Position numbers and translations under genes: made by a program | Origin: an uncultured Saprospiraceae bacterium | GTDB taxonomy: Bacteria > Bacteroidota > Bacteroidia > Chitinophagales > Saprospiraceae | Length of the DNA: 35,218 nt | Assembly (NCBI GenBank): GCA_938022165.1 | Contig: CALIEI010000050.1 | Coordinates: forward strand, 1 to 35,218 | Direction of reading: 5' to 3' | Shown here: positions 1 to 9,236 of the stretch, piece after piece | How the letters are laid out: each line of letters starts with the position of its first letter | How positions within the stretch are numbered: position 1 is the first letter of the stretch | Notes under the pieces: generated by a model | The model's database searches: none | Seen by the model: the letters and a program-made list of their open reading frames with translations, nothing else | What the model was told of the DNA's origin: nothing

Positions 1-1
1 A

Positions 2-3000
2 TGCTCAGTACAATCTACAACGGATGAGACTTGTGATTACCTAGATAATGGACAGATAATCGTAACTGCTACTGGTTGCTCTGGATTGTACACTTATGAT
101 AATGGATTTACTACAAATACTGATGGTATATTCAATGACTTAGCAGCGGGTACATATAACATCACTGTTATTGATGACTTCGGTTGTACTTCTGAATGCA
201 GCGGTATAGTTATTGGTGAACCTGCTACACTTACTTGCACAATAGATAGTGTAGTTCCAGAAACATGTTTAACTGGAAATGACGGAAGCATAACGGTTGT
301 TGCAAGTGGAGGAACAGCACCATACCAATATACACTAAATGAAAACACCAACTCTACTGGTATATTTAACAACCTTGATATGGGAACTTATACCGTAAAT
401 ATCAGAGATGCTAACAACTGTGAAACTGTATGTGCAGATGTCATTATTGAAAATGACTTAACACAAATAGTAGTTACAGATCTAGTAGAATCATTCTGTG
501 ATGGTGATTCTATTATGATAGCTAATAGTGTATACTATGATTCAGGTATTTATGCAGATACAGTAGCTAATTACCTTGGTTGCGACTCAATTATCAATCT
601 TGACTTAACTGTACACCCAGTGTTTGATATTGACTCTACTGTTGTACTCTGTGAAGGAGAAAATATAATTATTGGAACAAGTACTTACAATCAAACAGGT
701 CAATACACTGATGAACTTACTACAATAAATGGTTGTGATTCAATAATCAACCTTGACTTAACTGTACATCCATTATTATTCGATACGCTTAATATCACAT
801 TATGTGAAGAAGAGACTATCGACTTTAATGGAACAACATATACTAATGCAGGTACCTATGACTACACTACAGCTTCATCGCTAAACTGTGATAGTACCAT
901 TACACTTGAATTAAGTTATATAGCAACTGAACGAACATCAGAGACAATCGAAATCTGTGAGGGGGATAGTGTGTTAATAGCTGGCGAATACTACCATGTG
1001 CCGAGTAGTGTCAGCGATACACTTCCTGCCTCAACAGGTTGCGATTCTATCCACATCACAACATTGATTGTGAACCCAGTTCATTCTGATACGATCACTA
1101 CATACATCTGTGATGGTGATAGCTTATTGATAAACAATCAATACGAAACTACTACTGGATTCTATCCAGAGTTATTTGTTAACCAATTTGGTTGTGATAG
1201 TTTAGTGACTACTGAATTATTAATTAATCCAATTTACACAGTACCTCTTGAGGATAGTATCTGTGATGGTGACAGTATTTTGATTGGTAATGTATATGCT
1301 CAGACTGCAGGTATCTATCCAGACACGCTACAGACAGTAGCTGGTTGTGATAGTATCCTATTAGTAGACTTAACGATACTACCTGTGTACGATATCACAT
1401 TATATGATACCATTTGTTCAAATCAAACTATTGACTTTGGTGGAGAGACGTATAACACTACTGGTATTTATCAATTTGATACACTGTCAAGCCTTGGATG
1501 TGATAGTACTCTATTCTTAGATCTTACCGTATTATTAAGTCCAGTAACCGAATTGTTTGAAGACATCTGTGCTGGAGAAACATTCTTTGTGGCAGGTCAA
1601 TTACAGTACGAATCTGGAGAATATACTGATATCTATACTGCAGAGAATGGTTGTGACAGTACCGTGATAACACAATTAACTGTACACCCAATAGAATCTA
1701 CTCAAATAGACGTTGAAATTTGCGAAGGTCAAAGTGTACAAGTAGGTGATGATGAGGTATTTGAAAGCGGAATATACACTGATACTTTAGCTACCATACA
1801 TGGTTGTGATTCTATCTTATACTACAATGTAGCCATTGTTGAATACTTCTATAGCGAAAGAGATGTTGTGATCTGTGAAGGTGCATCCTACTTCGTAGGT
1901 GGAGCAGAACAGTTTGAAGCTGGTATCTACTATGATACACTTGCTACTGCTTCTGGCTGCGATAGTATTATCTTGACTAAGCTTGAATTGGATGATAAGT
2001 TAGTTACAGTAGTGAATGAGACGATTTGCTTTGGTGACAGTTTATTCCTCGGTGGAGCTTATCAGACTATGTCTAATATCTACGTTGATTCTTTAATAGC
2101 AACTGGAGGATGTGATAGTATTATATTCTCAGTTCTTGACGTACTCTCTCCAAATGTAACTGATCAGGCTATTACGCTTTGTCATGGAGACACATTAACT
2201 GTAGGCTCAAACATGTATACTTCAAGTGGAATCTTTACAGATACTCTAGTAGCATTCAATGGTTGTGATAGTATAATAAACACTGACTTATTTATCAGAG
2301 ACGAAATCATTACCAACTTAGCATTTGATGTTTGCTTTGGTGACTCGATTACAGTTAACGGCGAAATTTATACAAGCTTCGGAACTTACTCAGATACACT
2401 GACAGCCACGAATGGTTGCGATAGTCTATTGCTGATAGATATCGAGAATCTATCTGATGCAGAGACAGTATTTACAGATACTATTTGCCAAGGAGATATG
2501 GTCATCTTCGGTGGAGTAGAATATACGGAGGCAGGAAGCTATACAGATGCATTTGCTACAACTGGAGGATGTGATAGTATCTCTACATTGAACTTAACAG
2601 TTATCGGAACTGATACTTCTTACACTGCTTTGACTATCTGCCAAGGAAGTACATTAGTGTACAACGACTTCACGATTACTAATCCTGGAGACTATACATT
2701 TATCTTAGCGTCTGCGATAGGTTGCGATAGTGTTGAGATACTGACTGTAGAAACAATAGATATATTACGTGATACAGTTGACGTCAATCTATGTGAAGGA
2801 GATACCATCTTTATAGAAGGATTGCCTTATACTACAGCAGGATTGGTACTAGAATCACTAGAGAGTGTCAATACAGAATGTGATAGTTTGGTATATCATA
2901 ATATTAGCTTAGTTCCTGATTATTCATTTGAGAATACGATCACTATTTGTGAAGGGGATAGCGCCTTGATAGAAGGAGTGTACTATACCGAAGCTGGTAC

Positions 3001-3829
3001 TTACACAAGTGAGTACAATACAGAGTTTGGTTGCGATAGTATCATTATCACAGAATTGATACTTGAAGATGTAGTTACCTTCGTATCTGGAGATACTACT
3101 ATCTGCCAAGGAGATGCTGTGATGCTGCAAGTATTAGGTGCAAACTTCGTGACTTGGTCACCAAGTGAAGGCTTGAGCTGTGCTGACTGTCCTAATCCGA
3201 TAGCTTCACCAGATGTAACCACTACCTATACTGCCTTTGCAGAGACTTGCTTAGGTGAGATACAAGAATTTGATATCACTGTAACGGTTAATCCAGTTCC
3301 AGTAATCACAACTGAAATAGTAGTCAATGCGGTAATCGGTGAGACAGTAGTATTGACAGCAGATGTCAATGACTTTACCTCTACGCTAGTCTGGACCAAT
3401 GAAGCTGGAGAAGTACTTTGTACTGACTGTTATTCACTTGAAGTGAACGTAACCGAAGAACTCACAAGGTACTTCGTAACGGCAACGAGTGCTGCAGGAT
3501 GTGAGTCAAGTGCTCGAATTGATCTTGTTGCTCAGAATGCTTGCGTCGAAGGTGTAGTAGAAGTACCAAACTTCATTACGCCAAATAATGATGGATCAAA
3601 CGATGAGTTTGAAATAAGATATGACAACATCAAGGAACTCGGTGTACTTCGTATCTATAACAGATGGGGTGAACTAGTCTTCGAAACAGATGATCCAACC
3701 TTTGATTTCTGGGATGGTACATTCAGAGGACAAGAGCTTAACCCTGGAGTATATGTCTACTACTTAGAAGTGTACTGTATAGATGACAATCAGTTCTTAA
3801 AGGTAGGAAACGTAACGATAATAAAATAG
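2..3829 (+). CDS. Giant repeat adhesin with gliding-type (T9SS) C-terminal domain, 5' truncated
   Basis: The reading frame is open from the window edge (codons from base 2) to the TAG at 3827-3829, so the N-terminus and signal peptide lie upstream; the TTG at 86 is not a convincing start. In order it shows one partial and one complete SprB-like repeat (to about base 470, with GSITV, GG.APYQY and F.NL..GTY cores), then 17 units of about 51 residues, each with C.GD/C.GE near the start and GCDS near the end (about 485-3070), then two Ig/PKD-like stretches (about 3070-3540). It ends in a gliding-motility/CHU_C-type domain from about 3560, with NFITPNNDGSNDEFEI, IYNRWGELVFE, WDG and PGVYVYYLE. Proteins with this terminus are exported by T9SS and anchored at the surface or released. 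The PorP/SprF-like gene downstream fits a substrate-partner pair. An adhesive or motility role is inference; ligand unknown. Confidence 0.93.
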   Translation, partial: CSVQSTTDETCDYLDNGQIIVTATGCSGLYTYDNGFTTNTDGIFNDLAAGTYNITVIDDFGCTSECSGIVIGEPATLTCTIDSVVPETCLTGNDGSITVVASGGTAPYQYTLNENTNSTGIFNNLDMGTYTVNIRDANNCETVCADVIIENDLTQIVVTDLVESFCDGDSIMIANSVYYDSGIYADTVANYLGCDSIINLDLTVHPVFDIDSTVVLCEGENIIIGTSTYNQTGQYTDELTTINGCDSIINLDLTVHPLLFDTLNITLCEEETIDFNGTTYTNAGTYDYTTASSLNCDSTITLELSYIATERTSETIEICEGDSVLIAGEYYHVPSSVSDTLPASTGCDSIHITTLIVNPVHSDTITTYICDGDSLLINNQYETTTGFYPELFVNQFGCDSLVTTELLINPIYTVPLEDSICDGDSILIGNVYAQTAGIYPDTLQTVAGCDSILLVDLTILPVYDITLYDTICSNQTIDFGGETYNTTGIYQFDTLSSLGCDSTLFLDLTVLLSPVTELFEDICAGETFFVAGQLQYESGEYTDIYTAENGCDSTVITQLTVHPIESTQIDVEICEGQSVQVGDDEVFESGIYTDTLATIHGCDSILYYNVAIVEYFYSERDVVICEGASYFVGGAEQFEAGIYYDTLATASGCDSIILTKLELDDKLVTVVNETICFGDSLFLGGAYQTMSNIYVDSLIATGGCDSIIFSVLDVLSPNVTDQAITLCHGDTLTVGSNMYTSSGIFTDTLVAFNGCDSIINTDLFIRDEIITNLAFDVCFGDSITVNGEIYTSFGTYSDTLTATNGCDSLLLIDIENLSDAETVFTDTICQGDMVIFGGVEYTEAGSYTDAFATTGGCDSISTLNLTVIGTDTSYTALTICQGSTLVYNDFTITNPGDYTFILASAIGCDSVEILTVETIDILRDTVDVNLCEGDTIFIEGLPYTTAGLVLESLESVNTECDSLVYHNISLVPDYSFENTITICEGDSALIEGVYYTEAGTYTSEYNTEFGCDSIIITELILEDVVTFVSGDTTICQGDAVMLQVLGANFVTWSPSEGLSCADCPNPIASPDVTTTYTAFAETCLGEIQEFDITVTVNPVPVITTEIVVNAVIGETVVLTADVNDFTSTLVWTNEAGEVLCTDCYSLEVNVTEELTRYFVTATSAAGCESSARIDLVAQNACVEGVVEVPNFITPNNDGSNDEFEIRYDNIKELGVLRIYNRWGELVFETDDPTFDFWDGTFRGQELNPGVYVYYLEVYCIDDNQFLKVGNVTIIK
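485..3070 (+). repeat. 17 in-gene repeats of about 153 bp (51 residues) with paired cysteines
   Basis: I counted 17 occurrences of (G/N/E)CDS followed by a hydrophobic strand such as IINLDLTVHP, each preceded by C.GD/C.GE about 30-35 residues earlier. From the first GCDS (near 577) to the last (near 3028) the mean period is 153 bp. The two cysteines per unit could form one disulfide within a small beta domain. The nucleotide copies are clearly diverged, so this is an old protein-level repeat rather than a recent tandem expansion. Confidence 0.9.
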
Positions 3830-4009
3830 ATTGATAATCTAGTGACACGACGTTAGAGTATCAACTAAACAAGTAATACATATTGTGTCGATTAATTTAG
3901 TATGATGGAACTGATATTTTAAAAGTAATTTGAAGTTCCGCTATCTGGTCTTATTCTCCATCACTTTTGGTGCAATAAGATCAGATAGTATCATACATTT
4001 TGGATTGAG

Positions 4010-4165
4010 TGTTTTTTGGAGGCTCCCTCCTTTAGCTACGTCTATCGACTTTAGCTTAAGGAGGTCAGGCTATCCGTTCCTTCAGCTCCCATGCACCACC
4101 CTCCTCAGCATGAGCAGAACCACTTCTATCCTTAGCCCCTGCGCGCTCCGCTTGCTTGTTTATAA
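4010..4165 (+). repeat. REP-like intergenic palindromic element, copy 1
   Basis: Lies in the 684-base gap 3830-4513, which otherwise shows no gene. It contains an inverted repeat CCTCCTTTAGCT / AGCTTAAGGAGG (11 of 12 pairs), then TCCGTTCCTTC, GAACCACTTC, CCTTAGCCCCT and GCGCGCTCCG. The same ordered word set recurs at 22080-22235 and, on the other strand, in part near 5775-5815. An open frame at 3930-4220 runs through these palindromes and is judged non-coding. A 14-nt palindrome CTAAAAATTTTTAG also lies at 4275-4288. Confidence 0.6.
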
Positions 4166-4513
4166 TTTTATGGAAGACCTTGAACATTTTTATAGCAATC
4201 AAACATTGCGCTTTTATTGATAAGTGTACATCTTGTAGGTAAACTGTTAGGAAAAAAAGTAAAAAAGTGGCCTTCTAAAAATTTTTAGCACGGTTGTTGC
4301 AACTTGAGAAGTATATCCTAATATTTTAGGAGTTCTTATCCCCCTTTCCCCCCTCGTATATATAGAAAATAACACCAAAACATATGGTGTAAACTTGTGA
4401 TATAGCTTATTATATAACAATTGCTTTACACTAAATAAGAGAGAAAAGAAATGGTCTATTTAAATTAGATCGCACACAATCCCCCCGATTGAGAATTTGT
4501 AAAAAAACACACA

Positions 4514-5554
4514 ATGAGAATTGTTTTTCTGCTTTTGGGGGCAATCCTAAGCTTTAGCGCTTACAGCCAAGATGTACATTTATCGCATATCCATGCGTCG
4601 CCAACCTTTTTGAATCCTGCCATGAATGGTATGATCCATAATGGAATGGCAAGAGTAATAGTTAATTCAAAAAGTCAATGGAACACCGTTACGAACGGTT
4701 ATAAAACCGGAGTTGCTTCTGCCGACATGAAAGTCTATGGAAGGAAAGGAAACGTGGTTGGACTAGGTCTTAATGTATTGGCTGATCAGGCCGGAGATCT
4801 TGACTTTACAACAGTAAAAGCTGGTCTTGCACTTTCTGTAATGAGATCATTAGATTATCAAGATAGAAATGTAATTTCAGTGGGAGCTGAGATGAATCAT
4901 TTTTCAACAAGATTTGATCCAACTAAATTGGTTGGCTTTGAAGCAGAACCTCTGCTAGCATTGGGCTTACCTAATAAGTCAAAGTACTTTAGTTATTCAG
5001 CTGGTTTTGGATGGTTTTTTAATCCTGATAAGCACAGATCTTTTTATGCAGGTGCTTCACTTTCTCACTTTAACCAACCTGATGTAACGTTTACAAAAGG
5101 ATTGGCTCAAGAAGGAATAGTTCAAACCAACTTTGATGCATTCAATCTTTTCACAAAGGTAGTGCTACATGCTGGTGGTACATTTAGACTAGGGAAAAAC
5201 TTCAAGGTACTTCCTAGTGCTATCTTTACAGATCAAGGTCCACATCAAGAAATACTCGGAGGAGGCTTTGTTCGCTATGCAAATAAAGCTGCTGGGCCAG
5301 ATCCAATAGCTCTATACTTAGGTGCTTGGCTGAGAGGTTACTTTGAAGGTGATATAAGAGGATCTGATGCAGCAGTATTATCGCTTAGAGCTGATGTCAA
5401 TAAAACTTACTTTGCCATTTCATATGACTTCAATGTATCCACATGGAAGAGAGCTAGTAGAGGCGCCGGAGGATTTGAATTATCTGTTATCCATATTTTG
5501 GATTTAGACAAGTATTCAAAGAAAATTCAGGATGTGTATTGTCCTGGTTTGTAA
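4514..5554 (+). CDS. PorP/SprF-family type IX secretion membrane protein
   Basis: 346 residues. A Sec signal peptide is visible (MRIVFLLLGAILSFSAYSQ, cleavage expected after SAYS), followed directly by the family hallmark SHIHASPTFLNPAMNGM and then alternating beta strands typical of an outer-membrane barrel, ending with GGFELSVIHILD. Members of this family (SprF in Flavobacterium, PorP in Porphyromonas) sit in the outer membrane and serve T9SS; SprF is needed for delivery of the adhesin SprB. The gene lies 684 bases downstream of a giant protein with the gliding-type C-terminal domain, the usual arrangement for a dedicated substrate-partner pair. The start is set by the signal peptide. Which PorP/SprF subgroup it belongs to cannot be told here. 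Confidence 0.92.
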   Translation: MRIVFLLLGAILSFSAYSQDVHLSHIHASPTFLNPAMNGMIHNGMARVIVNSKSQWNTVTNGYKTGVASADMKVYGRKGNVVGLGLNVLADQAGDLDFTTVKAGLALSVMRSLDYQDRNVISVGAEMNHFSTRFDPTKLVGFEAEPLLALGLPNKSKYFSYSAGFGWFFNPDKHRSFYAGASLSHFNQPDVTFTKGLAQEGIVQTNFDAFNLFTKVVLHAGGTFRLGKNFKVLPSAIFTDQGPHQEILGGGFVRYANKAAGPDPIALYLGAWLRGYFEGDIRGSDAAVLSLRADVNKTYFAISYDFNVSTWKRASRGAGGFELSVIHILDLDKYSKKIQDVYCPGL

Positions 5555-5617
5555 AATTTCAGAAGAAATAAAAAAATTAAGATAGATAGAAATTGAGTAT
5601 ACTACCATTACTTAATC

Positions 5618-5646
5618 ATGGGTTCGCTATGTCGTAGCGAACCCAT
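5618..5646 (+). terminator. Perfect 12-bp hairpin after the PorP/SprF-like gene
   Basis: ATGGGTTCGCTA (5618-5629) pairs perfectly with TAGCGAACCCAT (5635-5646) around a 5-base loop, 64 bases after the stop codon. It is followed by a T-rich stretch (TTCTCATTTTTC), not a clean U run, so it may act as a terminator or as a 3' RNA-stabilising hairpin. Confidence 0.6.
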
Positions 5647-5699
5647 TTCTCATTTTTCAAGGCTGGCCATTCCTACTTAACCCATATAGACTAATCTAA

Positions 5700-5943
5700 A
5701 AATTGTGCTTATGGTGCGACTCACCGAAGGTGACCTGTCTACCGTCCAGGCAGGCATGCCTGATGGTAGACAGGATAAGCGCGTCAAACGGAGTGCGTAG
5801 AGGCAAGTGGTAGTAGCGGCATGGACCAAAAGCATAGCCGCGATTCTTCGCGTAGTGGGTCTGGCTGGGACATATAGCGAATGACACGGTCTCGTCCCTT
5901 GCTGTGTTTCCAATGGCTATTGGAAACGCAGAAAGGGATCGAG
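5700..5943 (-). repeat. REP-like element, copy 2 (minus strand), plus long hairpin
   Basis: This stretch is packed with palindromes: TCACC/GGTGA near 5720-5732; CCTGTCTACC (5734-5743) with GGTAGACAGG (5765-5774), enclosing CAGGCA...TGCCTG; and a long imperfect hairpin at about 5889-5943 whose core GTTTCCAAT (5906-5914) pairs with ATTGGAAAC (5919-5927), extended by matched TCTCG/CGAGA and CCCTT/AAGGG segments. Read on the minus strand it contains TACGCACTCCGTTTG.CGCGCTT, shared with 22165-22195. Overlapping minus-strand open frames here are by-products of the palindromes. The 5555-6108 gap holds no convincing gene. Confidence 0.6.
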
Positions 5944-6074
5944 ATGACCCCAAAATATGGCCATATTACTTATCCATTTATACTTTTGTAGGCATTTTGC
6001 CATTTAATAATGCCAAAATTGGCGTACTAAGCGTCTTTGTTAGAAAATGGGAACAAGAAATGAGACTAATCTCG

Positions 6075-6082
6075 TACTTTTG
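6075..6082 (+). promoter_or_regulatory. -7 promoter element of the M13 peptidase gene
   Basis: TACTTTTG is an exact match to the Bacteroidota consensus TAnnTTTG and ends 26 bases before the ATG at 6109. No good -33 TTG is seen at the expected distance. Confidence 0.5.
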
Positions 6083-6108
6083 TGTCGAATAAAAAATAAC
6101 ATCAAAAC

Positions 6109-8232
6109 ATGATCAAAAAGTTAATATTTGGAGCTGCGATTGTTGCCCTAGCAGGATGCACACCAAAGGTGAGTGCTCCAGTAGTAAAGACTCCTGAAGT
6201 CATGCCTAAAAAAGAAGAGGCAAAAGAAATGATGGATAATGCCATGGATGGCATGACCAAAATCAAACCTGGAATAGACTTAGTCAATATGGACAAAAGT
6301 GTAAGCCCAAAAGTAGATTTCTACCAGTATGCCAATGGCGGATGGATGGCTAATACTGAAATTCCTGCAGATGAATCTCGATGGGGAGGTTTTAGTGAGC
6401 TTGGTGACAATAACAATAAAATGGTATTGGCGCTTGTAGACAAGGCCCTAGAAATGAAAAGTGTTGACTCCAATAGCGACGAAGGAAAAGTGGTCAACTT
6501 TTTTAATACTGCTATGAACATGGAGAAGAGAAACATGCAAGGTATCTCCGTAATCCAACCATATATAGATCGCATCAAGACGATTAAAAATACAGACCAG
6601 CTGCTTGATTACATGATAGAAAACGAACCTTACTTTGGTAGTTTCTTTGGCATATTTGTCAGTTCTAATCCTAAGAATAGTAATGAGAATGCACTCTACT
6701 TGGGAGGTGGAAATCTTGGATTGCCGGATAGAGATTACTATCTCAATGAAGATGAAGACTCTGTAGAAAAACGTAAGCAATATGTAAAGTTTACTTCTAA
6801 CATGCTACAAATGATGGGTCTGGATGAAAATTTGGCGACTACTCAGGCAAAGCGGATTTTGAAATTGGAGACTAGAATGGCTACTGCCATGTTACCAAAG
6901 GAAGAAATGAGAAATCCACTGAATAGATATAATCCTATGGATATCGTCAAGCTAAAAGAAACTGCACCAAACATAAAGTGGAAAAAATACTTTGATGGTA
7001 TAGGTACAGGAAGCTTTGACCAAATCATCGTATCACAGCCAAAGTACATCGCAGAGGTAAGTAAAATATTTGAAACTGAAAGTCTTGGTACACTGAAAGA
7101 GTATCTCAGATGGACTATATTAAACGATGCTGCGGGATCTATGGATCAAGCTGCTAATGATGAAAACTTCGATTTTTATGGTCGTAAACTTCGTGGGCAA
7201 CAAGAACAAAAACCACTTAACGAAAGAGTACTAAGAACCACAAGTGGTGTCCTTGGGGAAGCTCTTGGAAAGTTGTATGTAAAAGAATATTTCCCACCGG
7301 AGGCAAAAGCAATTGCTGTGCAAATGGTAGAAGATTTGAGAACAGCCTACGAAGCGCGTATCAATGCTCTAGAATGGATGTCTCCGGAGACTAAGGCAAA
7401 GGCGATTACTAAGCTTAAGAGTTTTAGAGTAAAGATTGGATATCCTGATGAATGGAAAGACTATAGCTCTTTGAAAGTAGATACTTATGAGAACGGCGGT
7501 TCTTTCTATGGTAATCTTTTGAATGCTAGAAAATGGAGATTTGATAAAAATATGGAGAAGATTGGTAAGCCAGTAGATAAGGATGAGTGGTTCATGTCTC
7601 CACAAACTGTAAATGCATACTACAATCCTCCTTACAATGAAATCGTATTCCCTGCTGCCATATTGCAAGCACCATTCTTTGATTTTAAAGCTGATCCAGC
7701 GTGTAACTATGGTGGTATCGGTGGTGTGATTGGACATGAGTTTTCTCATGGATTTGATGATCAAGGCGCAAAGTACGATGCAGATGGAAATCTAAATAAT
7801 TGGTGGTCTGATGAAGATCTTGCTTCTTTTGAGAAGAGAGGAAATGCGCTAGTAGAACAGTATAATGCTTATGAACCACTGCCTGGTGTATTCGTAAATG
7901 GTAAGTTTACCTTAGGTGAAAATATTGGTGATTTGGGTGGTATCAATGCTGCATTTGATGCACTACAAATATATGAAGCTAGAGAAGGTGAAACGGCAAA
8001 GATTGATGGTTTATCTCAAGATGAGCGTTTCTTTATCAACTGGGCTACTATATGGAGAACCAAGATGCGTGATGAGGCTATGAAGAATAGAATCAAAACG
8101 GATCCGCACTCACCAGGTCAATATAGAGCTACTGGTCCGATTATTAATATGGAAGCGTTCTACAAAACTTTTAATATTAAGCCAGGAGATCCTATGTACA
8201 AGGCGCCTGAGGATAGAGTTATTATCTGGTAA
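6109..8232 (+). CDS. M13-family (neprilysin/PepO-like) zinc metallopeptidase, lipoprotein
   Basis: 707 residues, full length for an M13 peptidase. The N-terminus is a lipoprotein signal with lipobox LAGC (Cys16), so the enzyme is probably anchored in a membrane of the cell envelope. The catalytic region is intact: NAYYNPPYNEIVFP, then GGVIGHEFSHGFDDQG with zinc site HEFSH at 543-547, and ENIGDLGG with Glu604 and Asp608 giving the third zinc ligand and the structural Asp. The C-terminal Trp typical of the family is present (VIIW), although the preceding Cys found in many members is absent. M13 enzymes cleave short peptides; the natural substrate is unknown. An exact -7 box lies upstream, and an 8-bp minisatellite begins 3 bases after the stop. 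Confidence 0.96.
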   Translation: MIKKLIFGAAIVALAGCTPKVSAPVVKTPEVMPKKEEAKEMMDNAMDGMTKIKPGIDLVNMDKSVSPKVDFYQYANGGWMANTEIPADESRWGGFSELGDNNNKMVLALVDKALEMKSVDSNSDEGKVVNFFNTAMNMEKRNMQGISVIQPYIDRIKTIKNTDQLLDYMIENEPYFGSFFGIFVSSNPKNSNENALYLGGGNLGLPDRDYYLNEDEDSVEKRKQYVKFTSNMLQMMGLDENLATTQAKRILKLETRMATAMLPKEEMRNPLNRYNPMDIVKLKETAPNIKWKKYFDGIGTGSFDQIIVSQPKYIAEVSKIFETESLGTLKEYLRWTILNDAAGSMDQAANDENFDFYGRKLRGQQEQKPLNERVLRTTSGVLGEALGKLYVKEYFPPEAKAIAVQMVEDLRTAYEARINALEWMSPETKAKAITKLKSFRVKIGYPDEWKDYSSLKVDTYENGGSFYGNLLNARKWRFDKNMEKIGKPVDKDEWFMSPQTVNAYYNPPYNEIVFPAAILQAPFFDFKADPACNYGGIGGVIGHEFSHGFDDQGAKYDADGNLNNWWSDEDLASFEKRGNALVEQYNAYEPLPGVFVNGKFTLGENIGDLGGINAAFDALQIYEAREGETAKIDGLSQDERFFINWATIWRTKMRDEAMKNRIKTDPHSPGQYRATGPIINMEAFYKTFNIKPGDPMYKAPEDRVIIW

Positions 8233-8234
8233 AT

Positions 8235-8293
8235 TAGGTGTCTAGGTGTCTAGGTGTCTAGGTGTCTAGGTGTCTAGGTGTCTAGGTGTCTAG
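8235..8293 (+). repeat. 8-bp minisatellite, (TAGGTGTC)x7 plus TAG
   Basis: Seven perfect copies of TAGGTGTC run head to tail from 8235 to 8290, followed by a partial TAG. The array starts 3 bases after the M13 peptidase stop and ends 8 bases before a terminator stem, so it would be transcribed in the 3' UTR. Every copy is identical, which suggests recent slippage or gene conversion. The core AGGTGTC also appears, inverted, in the hairpin at 18580-18610. Confidence 0.97.
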
Positions 8294-8301
8294 TAAAAAA
8301 T

Positions 8302-8338
8302 AAAAAAGAGCAGCTCAGGTTTTGAGTTGCTCTTTTTT
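8302..8338. terminator. Bidirectional terminator between convergent genes
   Basis: AAAAAAGAGCAGCTCA (8302-8317) pairs with TGAGTTGCTCTTTTTT (8323-8338) around loop GGTTT, with one G-T wobble. A runs on the left and T runs on the right make it functional in both directions, serving the M13 peptidase (+) and the SRAP gene (-). Confidence 0.9.
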
Positions 8339-8343
8339 ATTTT

Positions 8344-9018
8344 TTATACCTCTTTGATCAGGTCTGGGGAATTGTTTCTGACATTTCCGACTGCTGCACT
8401 TACTGGGTGAAAGTCAATTTCATCCGGTTCCAATAAGCGGATACTATCTAAGGCTTCTTGAGGTGGTAGAGTCAAGTCTAACCAGGTATCTTCTTCTCCA
8501 GGTAAAATTAGTGCTGGCATACGCTCGTGGATGTGGGCAATTTTATCTATTGGTTTTTGAGTAATCAAAGTAAAACTAAGTATTTCCTCCCCTGTTGGAG
8601 ATTTCCATTTTTCCCATAATCCGGCTATGAGAAATAATTCAAAATTGGGTAGCCCAATACGATATGGAATTTTAGTGCCGTCTTGATTCCTTTGCCATTC
8701 ATAAAATCCATCAAAAGGGACTACGCATCTTTGGTTGACTGCTGCTTTCTTGTAGGCGTTTTTCTCTAGGATAGTTTCCTTACGCGCATTGATCATTTTA
8801 TATCCAATCTTCATGTCTTTGGCCCAAAATGGTATCAATCCCCAACGCATACAATCAAAATGATTTGATCCTGCCTTGATGACGGGCATCTTGTGTGATG
8901 GAGCGACATTAAAGTTGGGTAGTGGATTGTATCTTTCTAAGTCTTCGGAGTAGAAGTCTTTTCCAAATTTGAGTTCTAGTTGCTTTTCATTGATGGTGAG
9001 TGATCCTCGGCCGCACAT
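8344..9018 (-). CDS. yedK: SRAP (YedK/HMCES) abasic-site DNA-protein crosslink protein
   Basis: 224 residues. The protein begins MCGRGSLT; after Met removal Cys2 becomes the N-terminal residue that forms a thiazolidine crosslink with abasic sites in single-stranded DNA. Other family residues are visible: INARKET with Asn77, PFDGFYEW with Glu107, and HERMPALI with His164, matching the conserved Asn, Glu and His of E. coli YedK. The family shields abasic sites during replication and was formerly annotated as a SOS response-associated peptidase. The start is fixed by the need for MCG at the N-terminus. It converges with the M13 gene across a shared terminator. No LexA-type operator was recognised upstream. 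Confidence 0.96.
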   Translation of the reverse strand: MCGRGSLTINEKQLELKFGKDFYSEDLERYNPLPNFNVAPSHKMPVIKAGSNHFDCMRWGLIPFWAKDMKIGYKMINARKETILEKNAYKKAAVNQRCVVPFDGFYEWQRNQDGTKIPYRIGLPNFELFLIAGLWEKWKSPTGEEILSFTLITQKPIDKIAHIHERMPALILPGEEDTWLDLTLPPQEALDSIRLLEPDEIDFHPVSAAVGNVRNNSPDLIKEV

Positions 9019-9236
9019 TTGAATATTGTTTTTAAAGTCTAGGAATTTGGCTTTTAGTAGCTTTTGATATACAAATTAACAATTCTAAAACTACCAAAAG
9101 CATTCTTGACGAAACTAACCTAATCTAGTTGAAATATCCGTCATAAATAATATTAAAATAATTAGCGTAAGTCAATGGTTTCCTTTGTTTGGCATGGATT
9201 TGACATATATAAAATAACATTTATTTATAAGACTAA

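Noticed and set aside
86-88. TTG as start codon of the giant adhesin
   Set aside because: The frame is open to the window edge, and the TTG lies within a SprB-like repeat; the gene starts outside the window.
485-3070. Recent tandem DNA duplication
   Set aside because: The 17 units are conserved at protein level, but their nucleotide sequences and codons differ widely.
3930-4220. Open frame of 96 codons on the plus strand
   Set aside because: Translates an intergenic repeat whose copies elsewhere are not open; composition is unlike the neighbouring proteins.
5677-5953. Minus-strand open frames of 78 and 85 codons
   Set aside because: They run through nested palindromes of a REP-like element, overlap each other in different frames and have no start context or recognisable protein.
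7369-7764. 131-codon frame antisense to the M13 peptidase
   Set aside because: Shadow of the catalytic region of a clear peptidase gene.
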